A stretch of 64,000 nucleotides of DNA. Origin: Capsicum annuum. Taxonomy: Eukaryota > Streptophyta > Magnoliopsida > Solanales > Solanaceae. The notes below the pieces were generated by a model. The model had not been told where the DNA came from. It did no database searches and was given only the letters and a program-made list of their open reading frames with translations. Below, piece after piece: positions 1-10,596 of the stretch. Every line of letters begins with the position of its first letter. Position 1 is the stretch's first letter. Made by a program: the position numbers and the translations under genes. The stretch is taken from NCBI RefSeq assembly GCF_002878395.1, contig NC_061116.1:117763125-117827124 (forward strand), read 5' to 3'.

Positions 1-2
1 CT

Positions 3-782
3 ATTCACCCACCTAGTGGGTCATTCAGATACTTCCTGGTCCTAATAGATGTTTCTCCTAGATGGTCTCATGAGTGCCTTTTTTTATCTCGTAACTTAGC
101 ATTTGCAAAATTATTGGCACAAATAATACGATTACGACCATAATTTTCCAATAATCAAATTAAGTCCATTCGCCTTGATAATGCTACAGAATTTTCATCC
201 CAAGCATTTAATAACTGTTGCTTATCGATTGGGATAAGAACGGAACATCTTGTACCCCATGTTCCCACTCAAAATGGCCTTGCTGAGTCATTAATTAAAC
301 GTCTGCAGTTGATAGTAAGGCCTTTGCTTATGAAAACTAAGTTGTCCACTTCTATTTGGGTTCATGCAATTTTACATGCTACAACATGTGTTCGTCTTAG
401 ACCGATAAATTATCACAAATTTTCTCCATTGCAATTGGTTTTGGGTCAAGAGCCTAATATATCTCATTTGAGAATTTTTGGGTGCGGTGTATATGTGCCT
501 ATAGCACCACCAAACCGCACTAAGATGGGACCTCAAAGAAGGTTAGGAATTTATGTTGGGTTTGAATCACCCTTCATTATTCGTTATCTTGAACCATTAA
601 CGGGAGATATATTAACTGCTCGATTTGTATATTGTCAGTTTAATGAGATAGTTTTCCCAAAATTAGGGGGAGAAGATAGTGAAATCAAAAGAGAAATTTT
701 GTGGAAAAATCCATCACTATCTCATTTTGATCCACGTGCTTCTATTTGTGAGCAAGAAGTACAAAAGATTATTTATCTGTAG
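3..782 (+). pseudogene. C1 integrase core and C-terminal region (decayed)
   Basis: The product would join element cDNA to the host chromosome. The reading contains the rve-type landmarks: an aspartate in FLVLIDVSSRW near the start, a second in RLDNATEF near 170-195, and the glutamate in PTQNGLAES near 270-290. After the core comes the copia hallmark HLRIFGCGVYVP. A stop at about 141 is followed by a change of frame, and the last frame (309-782) ends at TAG, after which the same frame continues into the linker. The N-terminal zinc-binding part is outside the window. Family assignment is secure; function is lost. Confidence 0.9.
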
Positions 783-1227
783 AAAATTGCAAATCAAATG
801 TCGGAAGCATTTATTGATTTGAAAAGGATCACCAAATCACATATCCCTGCAGAGAATGTCCCAATTCGAATTGATGTCTCTAAAGGACCATCCACTAGTG
901 TCATAGCTAATGAATATAAAGCACGCTTGAAGCGTGGCAGACAATTAGGTTCTAAGGATCGAAATCCTAGAAAAACAAAAAAAATGGTCAGGATGACACT
1001 ACGAAAGATCCTTATATGAAAGCTCAAGATTTGAGCAATGTTGATATGCCTGAAGGAATCAATTAGCCTGAGACTCAAGAAAATGAGGAACTATCCACAA
1101 ATTCAAGCGATATTGAAACAAATTTGAATCGATCTAAAATAATAGTGGATCATGCCTTTGCATACAATATTGCAATGAAAATCATGCAAGATAGCGAGGA
1201 TCTTGAATCTCGGTCTGTCACAGAATG
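783..1227 (+). pseudogene. C1 linker between integrase and RT
   Basis: The frame of the integrase continues past its stop and stays open over 798-1019. It is rich in Lys and Arg (KARLKRGRQLGSKDRNPRK), as in the basic linker that plant copia polyproteins carry between integrase and RT. From 1020 the text changes frame but still reads like the acidic linker before the RT. No domain or catalytic motif is expected here. Confidence 0.75.
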
Positions 1228-2115
1228 TTGACAAAGAAATGAATGGAAAAATGGCAAGAAGCAATTCAACCTGAATTGAATTCACTTGCCAAACGTGAAA
1301 TTTTTGGACCTATACCTCAAACACCTAATGGTGTTAAGCCTGTTGGCTATAAATAGGTCTTTGTGCGAAAAAGAAATGAGAAAAATAAAATACAAAGATA
1401 TAAAGCACGCCTTGTTGAAGAAGGATTTAACAATGACCTGGTGTCGATTTTGACGAGACATATTCACCAGTTATGGACGCAATAACATTGCGTTATCTTA
1501 TTAGTTTCACTATCCATGAGAGACTTGAGATGCATTTGATGGATGTGGTAACAGCCTATCTATATAGATCACTTAATAATGACATATACATGAAATTTTC
1601 TGAAGGATTTAAAATGCCCAAAGCATATAGTTCAAAGCCTCAGGAAATGTATTCCATTAGATTCCAAAGATCATTGTATGGTTTGAAGTAATCTGGACGC
1701 ATGTGGTATAACCGACTTAGTGAATATTTATCTAAGGAAGGTTATACGAATGATGAAATTTTCCCATGTGTTTTCATAAAGAAAACAATGTCGGAGTTTG
1801 TTATACTTGCTTTCTATGTTGATAAAATAAACCTTATTGGAAGGTCAATGGATCTTCAAAAGGAAATTGATCACCTAAAGAAAGAATTTGAGATAAAAAA
1901 TCTCAGAAATACAAAGTTATGCCTTGATTTACAAATTGAGCATTTGATAAATAGTATCTTTGTCCATCAATATGCCTACACAGAAAAGGTGTTGAAACGA
2001 TTCTATATGGATGAAACATATCCATTAAGTACTCTGATGGTTGTTCGATCTCTTGATGTGAATAAGGATCCATTTCGACCTGAAAAAAAGAATGAGAAAC
2101 TCCTTGGTCCTTAAA
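1228..2115 (+). pseudogene. C1 reverse transcriptase (RVT_2), active site altered
   Basis: RVT_2 landmarks are visible: KPVGYK-VF with TGG changed to TAG at about 1354, then MDVVTAYLYRSLN carrying the first catalytic Asp near 1540, and RSLYGLK before a TAA at 1689-1691 where the family has CAA (Gln). The frame reopens at 1701 with the downstream half. The polymerase box normally YVDD reads FYVDKINLIG near 1815-1845, so one of the paired aspartates is Lys. Together with the stops this rules out polymerase activity. The usual domain is about 240 residues and nearly all of it is represented. Confidence 0.9.
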
Positions 2116-2237
2116 TACCATATCTTAGTGCAATTGGTGCACTAATGTATCTTGCAAATACTACAAGACTTGATATAGCCTTTTCAGTTAATTTTTTATA
2201 AAGGTATAGTTCTTCTCCTACTAGGAGACATTGGAAT

Positions 2238-2848
2238 ATGATCAAACACATATTATGGTATCTAAAATGGACTACCGATATGGGCTTATTTTATCCTAAA
2301 GATTGTAGTTCCGATCTTGTTGGTTATGCTGATGCTGGGTACTTATTTGACTCGCATAAATCTCGATCTCAAATAGGCTATGTGTTCATATGTGGGGGTA
2401 CTGCCATATCTTGGAGATCTATAAAGCATTCTATCGTAGCCACTTCATCAAATCACGCTGAGATTATAGCTATTCATGAAGCAAGCCGAGAGTGTGTGTG
2501 GTTAAGGTCCATAATACATCTCATTCAAGAAAAATGTGACTTGAAATGTGATAAAGTACTCACGATTTTATATGAAAATAATGTTGCATGCAAAGCATAA
2601 CTTAAAGGATGATTCATAAAAGGAGATAGAATGAAGCACATTTCGCCAAAGCTCTTCTATACACATGAGCTCCAAAAAATGGTGATATTGACATACAACA
2701 GATTCGTTCAAGTGACAATGTGGCTGACTTATTCACCAAGTCTCTTCCAACTGCAACTTTCAAGAAGATGGTGCACAAGATCGGAATGCAAAGGTTCAAG
2801 AAAATTCTTATTAGTGGGAGCTAATATGCATTGTACTCTTTTTTCCTT
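2238..2848 (+). pseudogene. C1 RNase H domain and C-terminal tail
   Basis: In copia elements this domain removes the RNA strand during reverse transcription. The first part is open over 2238-2600 and shows YADAGY with the first acidic residue, then ATSSNHAEI with the Glu. YENN stands where the family has YEDN, so one acidic position is changed. After a frame change at about 2600 the tail continues with the typical family ending (HISPKLFYTHEL, then a region like NVADLFTKSLP read in another frame) up to 2848. The polypurine tract and LTR follow within 100 bp, as expected. Confidence 0.88.
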
Positions 2849-2920
2849 ATGATGTTTTGTTCCACTGGATTTTCCTTGTAAGGTTTTTAATGAGGCAACC
2901 TATATGCATATTGTTAGACA

Positions 2921-2932
2921 TTCAAAGGGGAG
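2921..2932 (+). other. C1 polypurine tract
   Basis: The stretch TTCAAAGGGGAG directly precedes the TG of the LTR. Copia elements prime plus-strand DNA from such a tract, and its place at the LTR edge fixes the LTR start at 2933. Confidence 0.8.
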
Positions 2933-3158
2933 TGTTATGATATATATCAATTGTAGTGAATGTCTATCAAGATTTATCAAAATCTATTTGATGTCTATCA
3001 GGATTTGATGTATTTATTTTTTTGTGTGAAACTAGGGAAAAATTCCCCCTATAAATAGAAGGGCTTTCTTCATTGTAAATCATCCCTCAAGAGAAGAAAT
3101 AAGAATCACTCTCTCTATTGTCTCTACTCGTCTTCTTGTTATTTATTGTTTTATAACA
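2933..3158 (+). repeat. C1 3' LTR
   Basis: The LTR starts TGTTATGA and ends TTATAACA, a matching short inverted repeat, giving 226 bp. A TATA-like box (CTATAAATAG) lies at about 3050-3059, followed by a CT-rich leader-like stretch. Near the 5' end there are short direct repeats of a GTCTATCAAGATTT-type motif. Boundaries rest on the terminal inverted repeat and the polypurine tract, since no second LTR is available. Confidence 0.82.
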
Positions 3159-3907
3159 ATTTCTTAAATTTAGTGATTGTAATATTTTAGTATTTGATAT
3201 TAATATTATTTACTATGCTTAAATTAGATCTTACAAATTGTTGAGTTGCTAGAGACACTGATATACTAGTTAACAGTTAGTAGTATTTTCTAGAAAATAT
3301 TTTTTACTCACCAATCAAACATTAGAAAATATTTTTCTAAAAACCTCACCAACCTACCACCATAAAATATATTTTGAAAAATATTTTCCACTCACCAACC
3401 AAACATGAGAAAATAAGTAGAAACCAATTTTCTATCATACCAAATACACCCTTGGTTGTATATGATACTCAGGTAATAGAATATTGTATTTTCTTATTTC
3501 ACAGGAAATTAGCTTGAAAATTGATGTTGAATCAAACATTGTCTATTAACCTAAAGTATGTACACTATAGTCCTTCAAAATTAAACTTAAAATCAAGCCA
3601 CTTGTACCTATTTCCTACAAAATAAATAAAAGGAATTAGACCGCTAATCCCTAACAGTTACTTTTTCATATCTGGAGAAGTCTAATGCAATGATGAATCT
3701 TTTTTTATAGAAGTTTTAGAACCTTCCCATCAGAACTCTTTCTAAAGTGAAACTCTTCTCCTCAAAGACTCTTCAATTATCCAACAACTATATCATAATT
3801 GTGTCCTATTTAAAGTCTAAATACTTTCTTTTTTCTTTCTTATAATCTTACCTCACTTCACATACTCCTTCAGTTTAAATTCTCTCTTTATTTTTTTTCT
3901 CCACACC
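3159..3907. other. Non-coding AT-rich spacer with a degenerate repeat
   Basis: No coding sequence is seen. At 3286-3420 a motif of about 39 bp (GAAAATATTTT..ACTCACCAA..AAACAT) occurs twice, at 3292-3330 and 3377-3415, with related pieces between. It looks like the remnant of an old repeat; I cannot classify it. Confidence 0.5.
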
Positions 3908-4293
3908 ATGGAAACTCAGTCATATTCATCTCCAAGCTCCTCAAAATCCAAAAGTTCACCCACCAAACCTCCACTAACTTTGCTTCTTCATTTGCTAGCC
4001 TATACTTGGTACGTCATAAGGAGTAGGTCAGCACCATTAGGTTATCCTTAATTAATCTAATTGATACTCTTGGAGCTGCACACACCAAAGGTTATTCTGG
4101 AGTTGTAAATGAGGATGACACTAGTAATGATGCTTATAATTTGGTGGTTTATTATTTGGCTACAATTGCGGTAAAATTATCTAGGAATGGGGATGGTACT
4201 TAAGGAAAATTTGTTCTTAGTGACAAAACCTGGTGATGAGGGAGTAATAGAGAATGCACCCTGTGAAGGGGAACATCTGGGTAACCCTACAGC
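3908..4293 (+). pseudogene. ORF A, 5' fragment: Ser/Pro/Lys-rich start of a transposon-type protein
   Basis: An ATG at 3908 opens a short frame of 48 codons beginning METQSYSSPSSSKSKSSP, low in complexity, as at the start of the large plant-transposon or envelope-like proteins common in Solanaceae genomes. It stops at 4049-4051. Another frame from 4187 (MGMVLKENLFLVTKPGDEG) reads on until a MITE interrupts it at 4294. The likely continuation lies at 4730-4802 and then, beyond a 37.6-kb gypsy insertion, at 42384. Identity is inferred from amino-acid style and from the downstream part; no catalytic motif is present. Confidence 0.45.
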
Positions 4294-4729
4294 TAAGAGT
4301 AGCAATTGGGCAGATTTGATCAAATTTAGGTGGGTTCGAACTGGCAAGATAACAAATGGATCAAGATTCAACCCAACCAAAATTTGTGTGGGCCAAAATA
4401 GGTTGGGTCGAAATGGATAACATGAATTATAATCCAACCGCCTAATTTTTGCTAATTTTTTATTACTTTATTTGTCCTTATATAAATTTTTAGTACCAAA
4501 TAAAATTATTTTTCTTTTTTCTAATTATATATAATATATCAAATAAAAAAATCTTTTTAAAATATTTTAATAATATTTCTCAAAAATTATTTTGGACCAT
4601 ATATCAACTGAATTATTAATGGGTTAAAATGGGTTGGATTGAAATGGATTGAGATAATGAATGGGTGGGTCAATAACCAACCTAAATTTAAACAGGTCCG
4701 GAAAGTTAGATTTAATTTTGCCACCCCTA
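4294..4729. mobile_element. hAT-type MITE inside ORF A
   Basis: The left end TAAGAGTAGCAATT and the right end, whose complement is TAGGGGTGGCAAAATT, form an imperfect terminal inverted repeat of the TAGGGGTGGCAA type seen in plant hAT MITEs. The 8-bp flanks CCTACAGC (4286-4293) and TCTACAGT (4730-4737) agree at 6 of 8 positions, fitting a decayed hAT target duplication. It is 436 bp, AT-rich and non-coding. Confidence 0.65.
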
Positions 4730-4802
4730 TCTACAGTTAATCTTGCTTCACTTATTAGCTCAAATTAGGTGCATCGCTAGTCAAAGGGAATCATTAGTAG
4801 AC

Positions 4803-6675
4803 TGTCACAATCCGAATCAGGGCCTGGCTGTAATGGGTATCTCAAGTCCAACAAGGACCGGAGACCACCCCCTTCACCTAACCAAATGGAACACCATATC
4901 CACAACGTCGGATAAATTCCAAAAATATAACAAGATAGCATAAGATAAGCTCAAAGAATTTTAGACATGTCTATAATCGATGACCGGTAACCGACCAAAA
5001 ATAACCAACCAATATCAACCAAGTCCACAGTAATCCACAAAGCCTTCTAACAAAACCAAAATCAATAAAGTGTCGGGAAATGCCCCCGACTCTGACAATG
5101 ATAATGTTAATATGAACTCTTTAATTTTAGCGTATGAAAGGAAACTGATGAAATGACCAAGTCTTTCAAAGAATGGAAGCTCGCCACTTCATAATCAATT
5201 ACCAACGAATTGAGCTTATCTATCAAACACTACACAGAAAATGTAGAAGTATCTCCAGTTCCTACATCATGTGGGGATACAGCATTCGGAAACGGTTAGT
5301 AGGTTGAGCACTAGGATGTAACTCAGGAGGAGAGGATAAAATAATGTCATGATCCACATTTCCAAAACCATTCAAGCTAATGCACATAATACCATATACA
5401 TATAAATATGTCATACCGGGAAAGAGAACGAGGCTTAGCATGAAGTAAAAACTTTATCCTGGACTATGTAGCTCAACTTTTATAAACAGGTACCCACGAG
5501 CTACATAGGTTCATCTCCCTCTGCTGAAAGGGCCCAAGTGTATGTTAGTCGCACAAACCAGAGGTATCAAGGAAGATCAGATAATGCCCTAACCCTACGT
5601 CAGTCCAAGATACAAATATATCAATAGTGTGAACTATAAACCCATGTCATCAAGACCAAACCTCATGTCGGCAAACATAAGCTTCCAGTAAAAGTCATCC
5701 AAGACCCACACCTTCATGGGTTTCCTACATAACCCCCATTAAGCCCAATTTAAAGAAAGTTTCATATAATCAATTTATTAACCGATAATCCAACCGTTAA
5801 GGCACGCCTTGGGTATCGCCATACCCTTGCACTTGCAAGATTACCTCTATGCCCTAACAATCATATTATATTGGGGAAATGCATAAACAATGCATAATAA
5901 ATCATGAAAAAATAATTTAGAAATCAACCATGTCAAAACCCTCAACCACATCAAAACCCATATTCAAAACCATCCAATTAAACCATTTAAATACATCTTT
6001 TTCATAAAGTAATAATTGGGGAAGCGTAACATACCTGAAATATCTAAGTTTATGGAGAGGAATTAACCCTTGAGCGCTTAGATGAACTACTTCTTAGAAA
6101 CCTAAGTATCTTGACCTTAGAGTGTTTAGAGAGAAGAGAGCATTTTTTATTGCGTTATGAATGTGAAATAACCCCTTAAAAGGATTTATAGTCGTGGGGC
6201 CTAAGTAAGGAAAAAGGGGAATTGACCATAATACTCTTAATAAAAAGACTAGAAAAATACCGTCTAGACACTATGGGTCTTCTAACGACTCATTCCGACT
6301 CTTTACGACTAGCCTCCTCGAGCCATAGTCAATATATTAACCTTAGGTAACCTTGCTAGTCTGGCTACGAGTCATAAGGTACGACTCTTAACCAGTCCTA
6401 TGACTCACATGCACCACTCATCATCATGATAGAAACTTTTGAGGCATACACTGATCACCTTACGACTACCACTTAATGACTCACCATGGGACCTTACAAC
6501 TCGTGAGGTCCTAGTCATAGTCATAGCAAAAACTCTAGGCCTACCTACTAGTCAAGCTACGATTGGGTTCTTAAGCCCCTTCAAGAATCCCTACGACTCA
6601 TAAGGAGATTCATAGTATGGGCAGTGAGGATAAAATTTCAGAAATTTCCAAGGACGATAAATTTGGGGTGTTACA
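4803..6675 (-). repeat. G1 3' LTR
   Basis: On the + strand it starts TGTCACAATCC and ends GGGGTGTTACA, i.e. TG...CA on either strand. It aligns along its length with the second copy beginning at 30529 and ending at 42380. Relative to that copy it lacks about 270 bp (the counterpart of roughly 41307-41590), lost near 5870-5890. Length 1873 bp. Confidence 0.88.
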
Positions 6676-7684
6676 TTCTCTTCCCCCTCCCCTCTCGGGA
6701 TAATTCATCCCTGAATGATGGGATAAGGTATCCCTTAGCACGAGTTAACACATAACCACATCCACTCTTATCTTTAACAAAGACAGAAAACAAAGCTATC
6801 AAGGAATTCATAATTTTCTTTAACAAAGTTAGAAAATAAAGATGTTCGGGAATACACATACCTCTCGCACAATTATCCGAAGCGGGAAATAAGAATGGGT
6901 ATTTGGAGTTCATGTCCTCTTCGGCTTCCCAAGTAGCTTCGTCATGTTTTCGGTTCCTCCATAGAACCTTTACCAAAGCCACTTCCTTCACTAGTAGCCG
7001 GTGAACTTTCCAATTCAAGATCTCAATCGGGACTTCCTCATAGGATAAGGAATTCGAGACGCCCACACTATCCAAAGGAACAACCAAGAAAGAATCACCC
7101 ACGCACTTTATCAATATTGACACGTAGAAGACCAAATGAATGAAACCCAAACTCGAAGGCAATTCCAACTCATAAGCCACCTTGCCCACTTACCTCAAAA
7201 TATGATATGGACCAATATAATGAGGACTGAGCTTCCCCTTCTTTCCAAACCACATCATTCCCTTCATGGGAGACACCTTCAAGAACACCAAATCTACCTT
7301 TTCAAACTCCAAGTCCCTTCGCCTTACATTTACATAGGACTTTTGGTGACTTTGGAAAGTCATAGGCCTATTCAGAATCACCTTCACCTTTTCCATAGCT
7401 TGGTGAACCAAGTCAGTACCATAAAACCTATTCTCGCCAACCTCAAACCACCTAATAGGAGACCTGCATATCCTACCATACAAAGGTTCAAACGAAGTCA
7501 GCCCAATACTCGAGTGATAACTTTTATTATATGTAAACTTGACGAGAGAAAAATTGTTAACCCAACTACCACCAAAGTTGATCACACAGGATCTTAGCAT
7601 ATCTTTCAAAGTCAATATCATTATTTCTGCTTGTCCATCCATCTGCAGGTGGAAGGCGGTGCTAAGGTTAACCTTAGTCCTCAA
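6671..7684 (-). pseudogene. G1 integrase C-terminal region with chromodomain-like tail
   Basis: Two abutting open frames cover the last third of the integrase. The upstream one (7684-7190) has HLQMDGQAE with the catalytic Glu, then LVKFTYNKSYHSSI and FEPLYGR, then the GPY/F-like HYIGPYHIL. The downstream one begins GKVAYELELP and runs through LGFIHLVFYVSILIK and VKVLWRNRKHDEATWEAEED, the chromodomain-like end typical of Del-type chromoviruses. Such a tail is thought to steer insertion towards heterochromatin in this lineage. The frame then runs into the LTR edge. The frames are open, but the rest of the polyprotein is broken. Confidence 0.9.
6676..6696 (-). other. G1 polypurine tract
   Basis: Read on the - strand this is an unbroken purine run of G-rich blocks (GAGGGGAGGGGGAAGAG) immediately before the LTR. 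This is the expected plus-strand priming site and orients the element. Confidence 0.85.
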
Positions 7685-8427
7685 ACCTCTCTGAAAGGGA
7701 CACCAAAAGTGAGATGAGAACTGTGTACCTCAATCATATATGATGGAAATTGGAGCACTGTGCAACTTCATGATTTCCACAATGAAGAGTTTAGCGTAAT
7801 CTTTCACTGAATATTTGGTCTTTACTAGCAAGAAATGGGCGGGCTTAGTCATCCTATCCATGATGACTCAAATCAAATTAAACTGATAGTGAGATCGTAG
7901 AAGTCCAGTAACGAAATCCATATTAATTATTTCTCATTTCCATACGAGAAACTCAATCTCATGAGACAAACCACCAAGCCTCAAGTGTTCCACCTTCATT
8001 TGTTGACAAACTAAACACTTAGCAATAAAGTTGGCCACATCTCTCTTCAGTTCATTCCACCAATAGATGTCTTTCAAATCATGGCGCATCTTCATAGAAC
8101 CAGGACGAACAGTGTACCTTGACTCGTGAGCCCCATCCAAGATACTTTACGCAGCCCATCAATATAAAAAACACATAATCTACCTTGGTACCTCAAGATT
8201 CCATCACCACCAATCTCAGAAGTTATCACTCTCTGGTGACCCACATCATCCTTGATTTGCATCAATATAGAATCCACCTCCTGTTTCTCATTTACCTCAA
8301 GACCAAGATATGTATTCACCATAATACCAAAATATGACTTCACCACCTCTTGCACAAACACACCACTATCCTCAAAATCTAAGAGACAAACTCCAAGATT
8401 GGCCAATTGGCTAATCTCCTTCACCAA
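7685..8427 (-). pseudogene. G1 integrase zinc-binding domain and core, plus connection
   Basis: The zinc-binding domain is open over 8140-7934: AHESRYTVRPGS...CLVCQQMK. The HHCC signature is incomplete, because Arg stands in VRPG where the related G2 copy has His (IHPG). The core before the catalytic Glu (7930-7685) contains pieces of the usual text, including a broken form of the GTQF segment with a stop. The connection region between RNase H and integrase fills 8427-8140. All in reverse orientation, co-linear with the tail at 7684. Confidence 0.82.
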
Positions 8428-8880
8428 GGCTCACTTCTCCTTATCATTATGAGATAAGATCCCCATGGACAACCTACTAAAACCATCAGCAACCATGTTA
8501 GCTTTACCTGAATGATAGTGAAGACTCATGTGGTAGTCCTTGAGCAACTCAAGTCATTTCCTTTGCCTGAGATTCAACTCCTTCTGGGTGAACACATTTT
8601 GCAAATTCTTATGGTCTAAGAAGATGTCAACATGAACCCCATATAAGTTATGGCGCCAAATCTTCAAAGCACATACCACAACCAACAACTCCAATTCATG
8701 AGTCGGATAGTTCTCCTCATTCACCTTCAACTTCCTAGAAGCATAAGCAACCACCTTGTCATGTTGTATCAACACACCTCTCAGTCCTAAATAGGATGCA
8801 TCACAATAAACCATGAATCCCTCAGTTCCCTCGGGCAGGTCAAAATTAAAGCCAAAGTTAACTTATTTTTCAACTTCTCA
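8428..8880 (-). pseudogene. G1 RNase H domain
   Basis: The frame over 8814-8554 reads [17 protein letters not shown], then [20 protein letters not shown] and the segment LDHKNLQ. These are the gypsy RNase H (RT_RNaseH_2 type) landmarks with acidic residues in CDAS, HELEL and LDHKN. Sequence on both sides of the open frame belongs to the same domain but is shifted. It degrades the RNA strand in the living element; here it is a remnant between RT and integrase. Confidence 0.88.
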
Positions 8881-9486
8881 AAACTGCCTTCACAAGCATC
8901 GGATCATAAAAACTTCACCTTCTTCTGAGTCAACTTATTCAATGGGGTAGCAATAGAAAAGAAACTTTCCACAAACCTCTTATAATACCCAGATAAACTC
9001 AAAAAGCTCTGAATATTAGATGGATTCGTGGGTCTAGGCCACTTTTTAACCACCGTAACATTCTATGGATCCACTATGACCCCTTCACTAGAAACAACAT
9101 GACCCAAATAGATCATAGCATTTAACCAGAACTCATATTTAGAGAAATTTGCATACAACCACTGATCTTTCAAGGTTTGCAACACAAAGCGGAGGTGAAC
9201 GACATGATCCACCTCACTCTTAAATATACTAAAATATCATTGATAAATATAATTACAAACAAATCCAAGAATTGACATAATACCCGGTTCATAAGATCCA
9301 TGAAGGCTGTCGGGGCATTAGTCAAATCAAAAGACATCACCAAGAACTCAAAATAATCATACCGAGTTTAAAAAGTAGTCTTAGGGATATCAACCTCCCC
9401 GATCTTTAACTGTTGGTAACCCGATCAATGATCAATCTTAGAGAAGTATTTAGAACCCTAAAGTTGATCAAAGAGATCAATAATAT
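8881..9486 (-). pseudogene. G1 reverse transcriptase, C-terminal half only
   Basis: Only the palm end and thumb of the RT remain, ending at the left edge of T1. The active-site box near 9260-9230 reads [13 protein letters not shown], so the usual IDD has become IND, loss of a catalytic aspartate by a G-to-A type change. Downstream come YLGHVVSSEGV-type text and FLSLSGYYKRF. The first half of the RT and the protease do not appear on the other side of T1, where gag begins at once. They were deleted when or after T1 inserted. Confidence 0.85.
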
Positions 9487-9495
9487 ACCACACTT

Positions 9496-10577
9496 TGACA
9501 TTCCCTTTTAATAAATTGGCAGCACATTTTTTAGATGTGAATCACAGTTATCTTTTGTCATATTACAGGATTGTTGAACACTTAGCTATCATTCCTATAG
9601 GCTAACTAAACAAAAACAATCTATTATTTGTCTTTGTATGTTAATCACATTAATCAACTTTAATAAACCAAGAGGCTAACTTAGGACAATTATGTGCTAC
9701 ATTACGTCCTACTTGTTATGCGCTTCGAGTCTTAGGCAACATAGCTTTATTTTGTCTAGACCACAAAAACTAAAATAGCAAAATCCAATGCCTCTTGGAC
9801 GATAGATAGGATGATAGGTACTATAAAGACGTTAGTTTTATCCTTGTCCTAGAATGTCTTTAGATTTAACATCCATCCTAGGTGGGGTAGGACGGATAGT
9901 CATTCAGAAGTGATCATCTCCAATAGACTTTAAAGGTAAGACACATAACTTGTCTAAGAGTTTATCCAGTGAGTCGGATGATGATTAAACAAGTTGGGGT
10001 TCTGATCCGAATGAGACCAAAATATTTCTTTTTTTGATTTGGTTATTTCTTTCTTTTCTTTACATTTAATTTACATGCTTATCGCTTAGGGTAGTTTAGG
10101 TCTTTTAAAATTTATAAATATTTTGTTATAAATTATTTTTTCCTCTTTCTTCTAGCTTCTATACTTTACATTATCTATTATCTTTTTTTTATCACCACCT
10201 AGTTAATGATTAGAAATAATAAAATAACATGTTTGTTTAATCATTACTTTATCACTTAGTCAACATTCAAGTTAATAATAAAAGAAAAAACCTTGATTTG
10301 ATCACATAGAACCCCCACGTAAAATACGAATTCAGCCAGGAACCATCTTTGTGACCTCGAAAGGTGACTAACACCTTTCTTTTGAGGTAATTTGAACCCT
10401 AACCTAAATCTCTGATGAACCAAGACAAAACAACAAAATAAGTTCATAGTAGCCTAGATCGGTGACCTAACGCACCTTAATATGTTAGGTGGGGACTCTT
10501 CACACTCTTCCTTCAAACAATCCCAAAAAAGTGGTCACGTCAAATCTCGCTTTTCACGAGAAAAATAGGGTGCGACA
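9496..10577 (+). repeat. T1 5' LTR
   Basis: Aligns from TGACATTCCC to GTGCGACA with 28220-29286. About 12 bp upstream of the TG also match (TACCACRCTT), so the true edge may lie slightly further left. The 3' end is fixed by the primer site three bases later. Length about 1082 bp. Confidence 0.82.
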
Positions 10578-10580
10578 GAA

Positions 10581-10596
10581 TGGCGACTCCGCAGGG
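10581..10596 (+). other. T1 primer binding site
   Basis: TGGCGACTCCGCAGGG, three bases after the LTR. It starts TGG, complementary to a tRNA CCA end, and resembles the Arg-tRNA type site reported for Ogre elements. Confidence 0.72.

Larger units (their letters stand above)
1..3158 (+). mobile_element. C1: 5'-truncated Ty1/copia retrotransposon
   Basis: The order integrase, reverse transcriptase, RNase H, polypurine tract and 3' LTR on the + strand is that of Ty1/copia. The window opens inside the integrase core, so gag, protease and the 5' LTR lie upstream if they survive. The coding part is broken by in-frame stops and frame changes, and the RT active site is altered, so the copy is dead. 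The element ends at a 226-bp LTR. Because only one LTR is in view, age and target duplication cannot be judged. Confidence 0.93.

Noticed and set aside
3286..3420. MITE call for the CTCACCAACCAAACAT repeat
   Set aside because: Only direct, not inverted, repeats were found and no target duplication, so it is left unclassified.
9485..9495. Target duplication for T1
   Set aside because: The five bases left of LTR1 and right of LTR2 do not match, and bases left of both LTRs are alike, so the edge is uncertain. No duplication is claimed.
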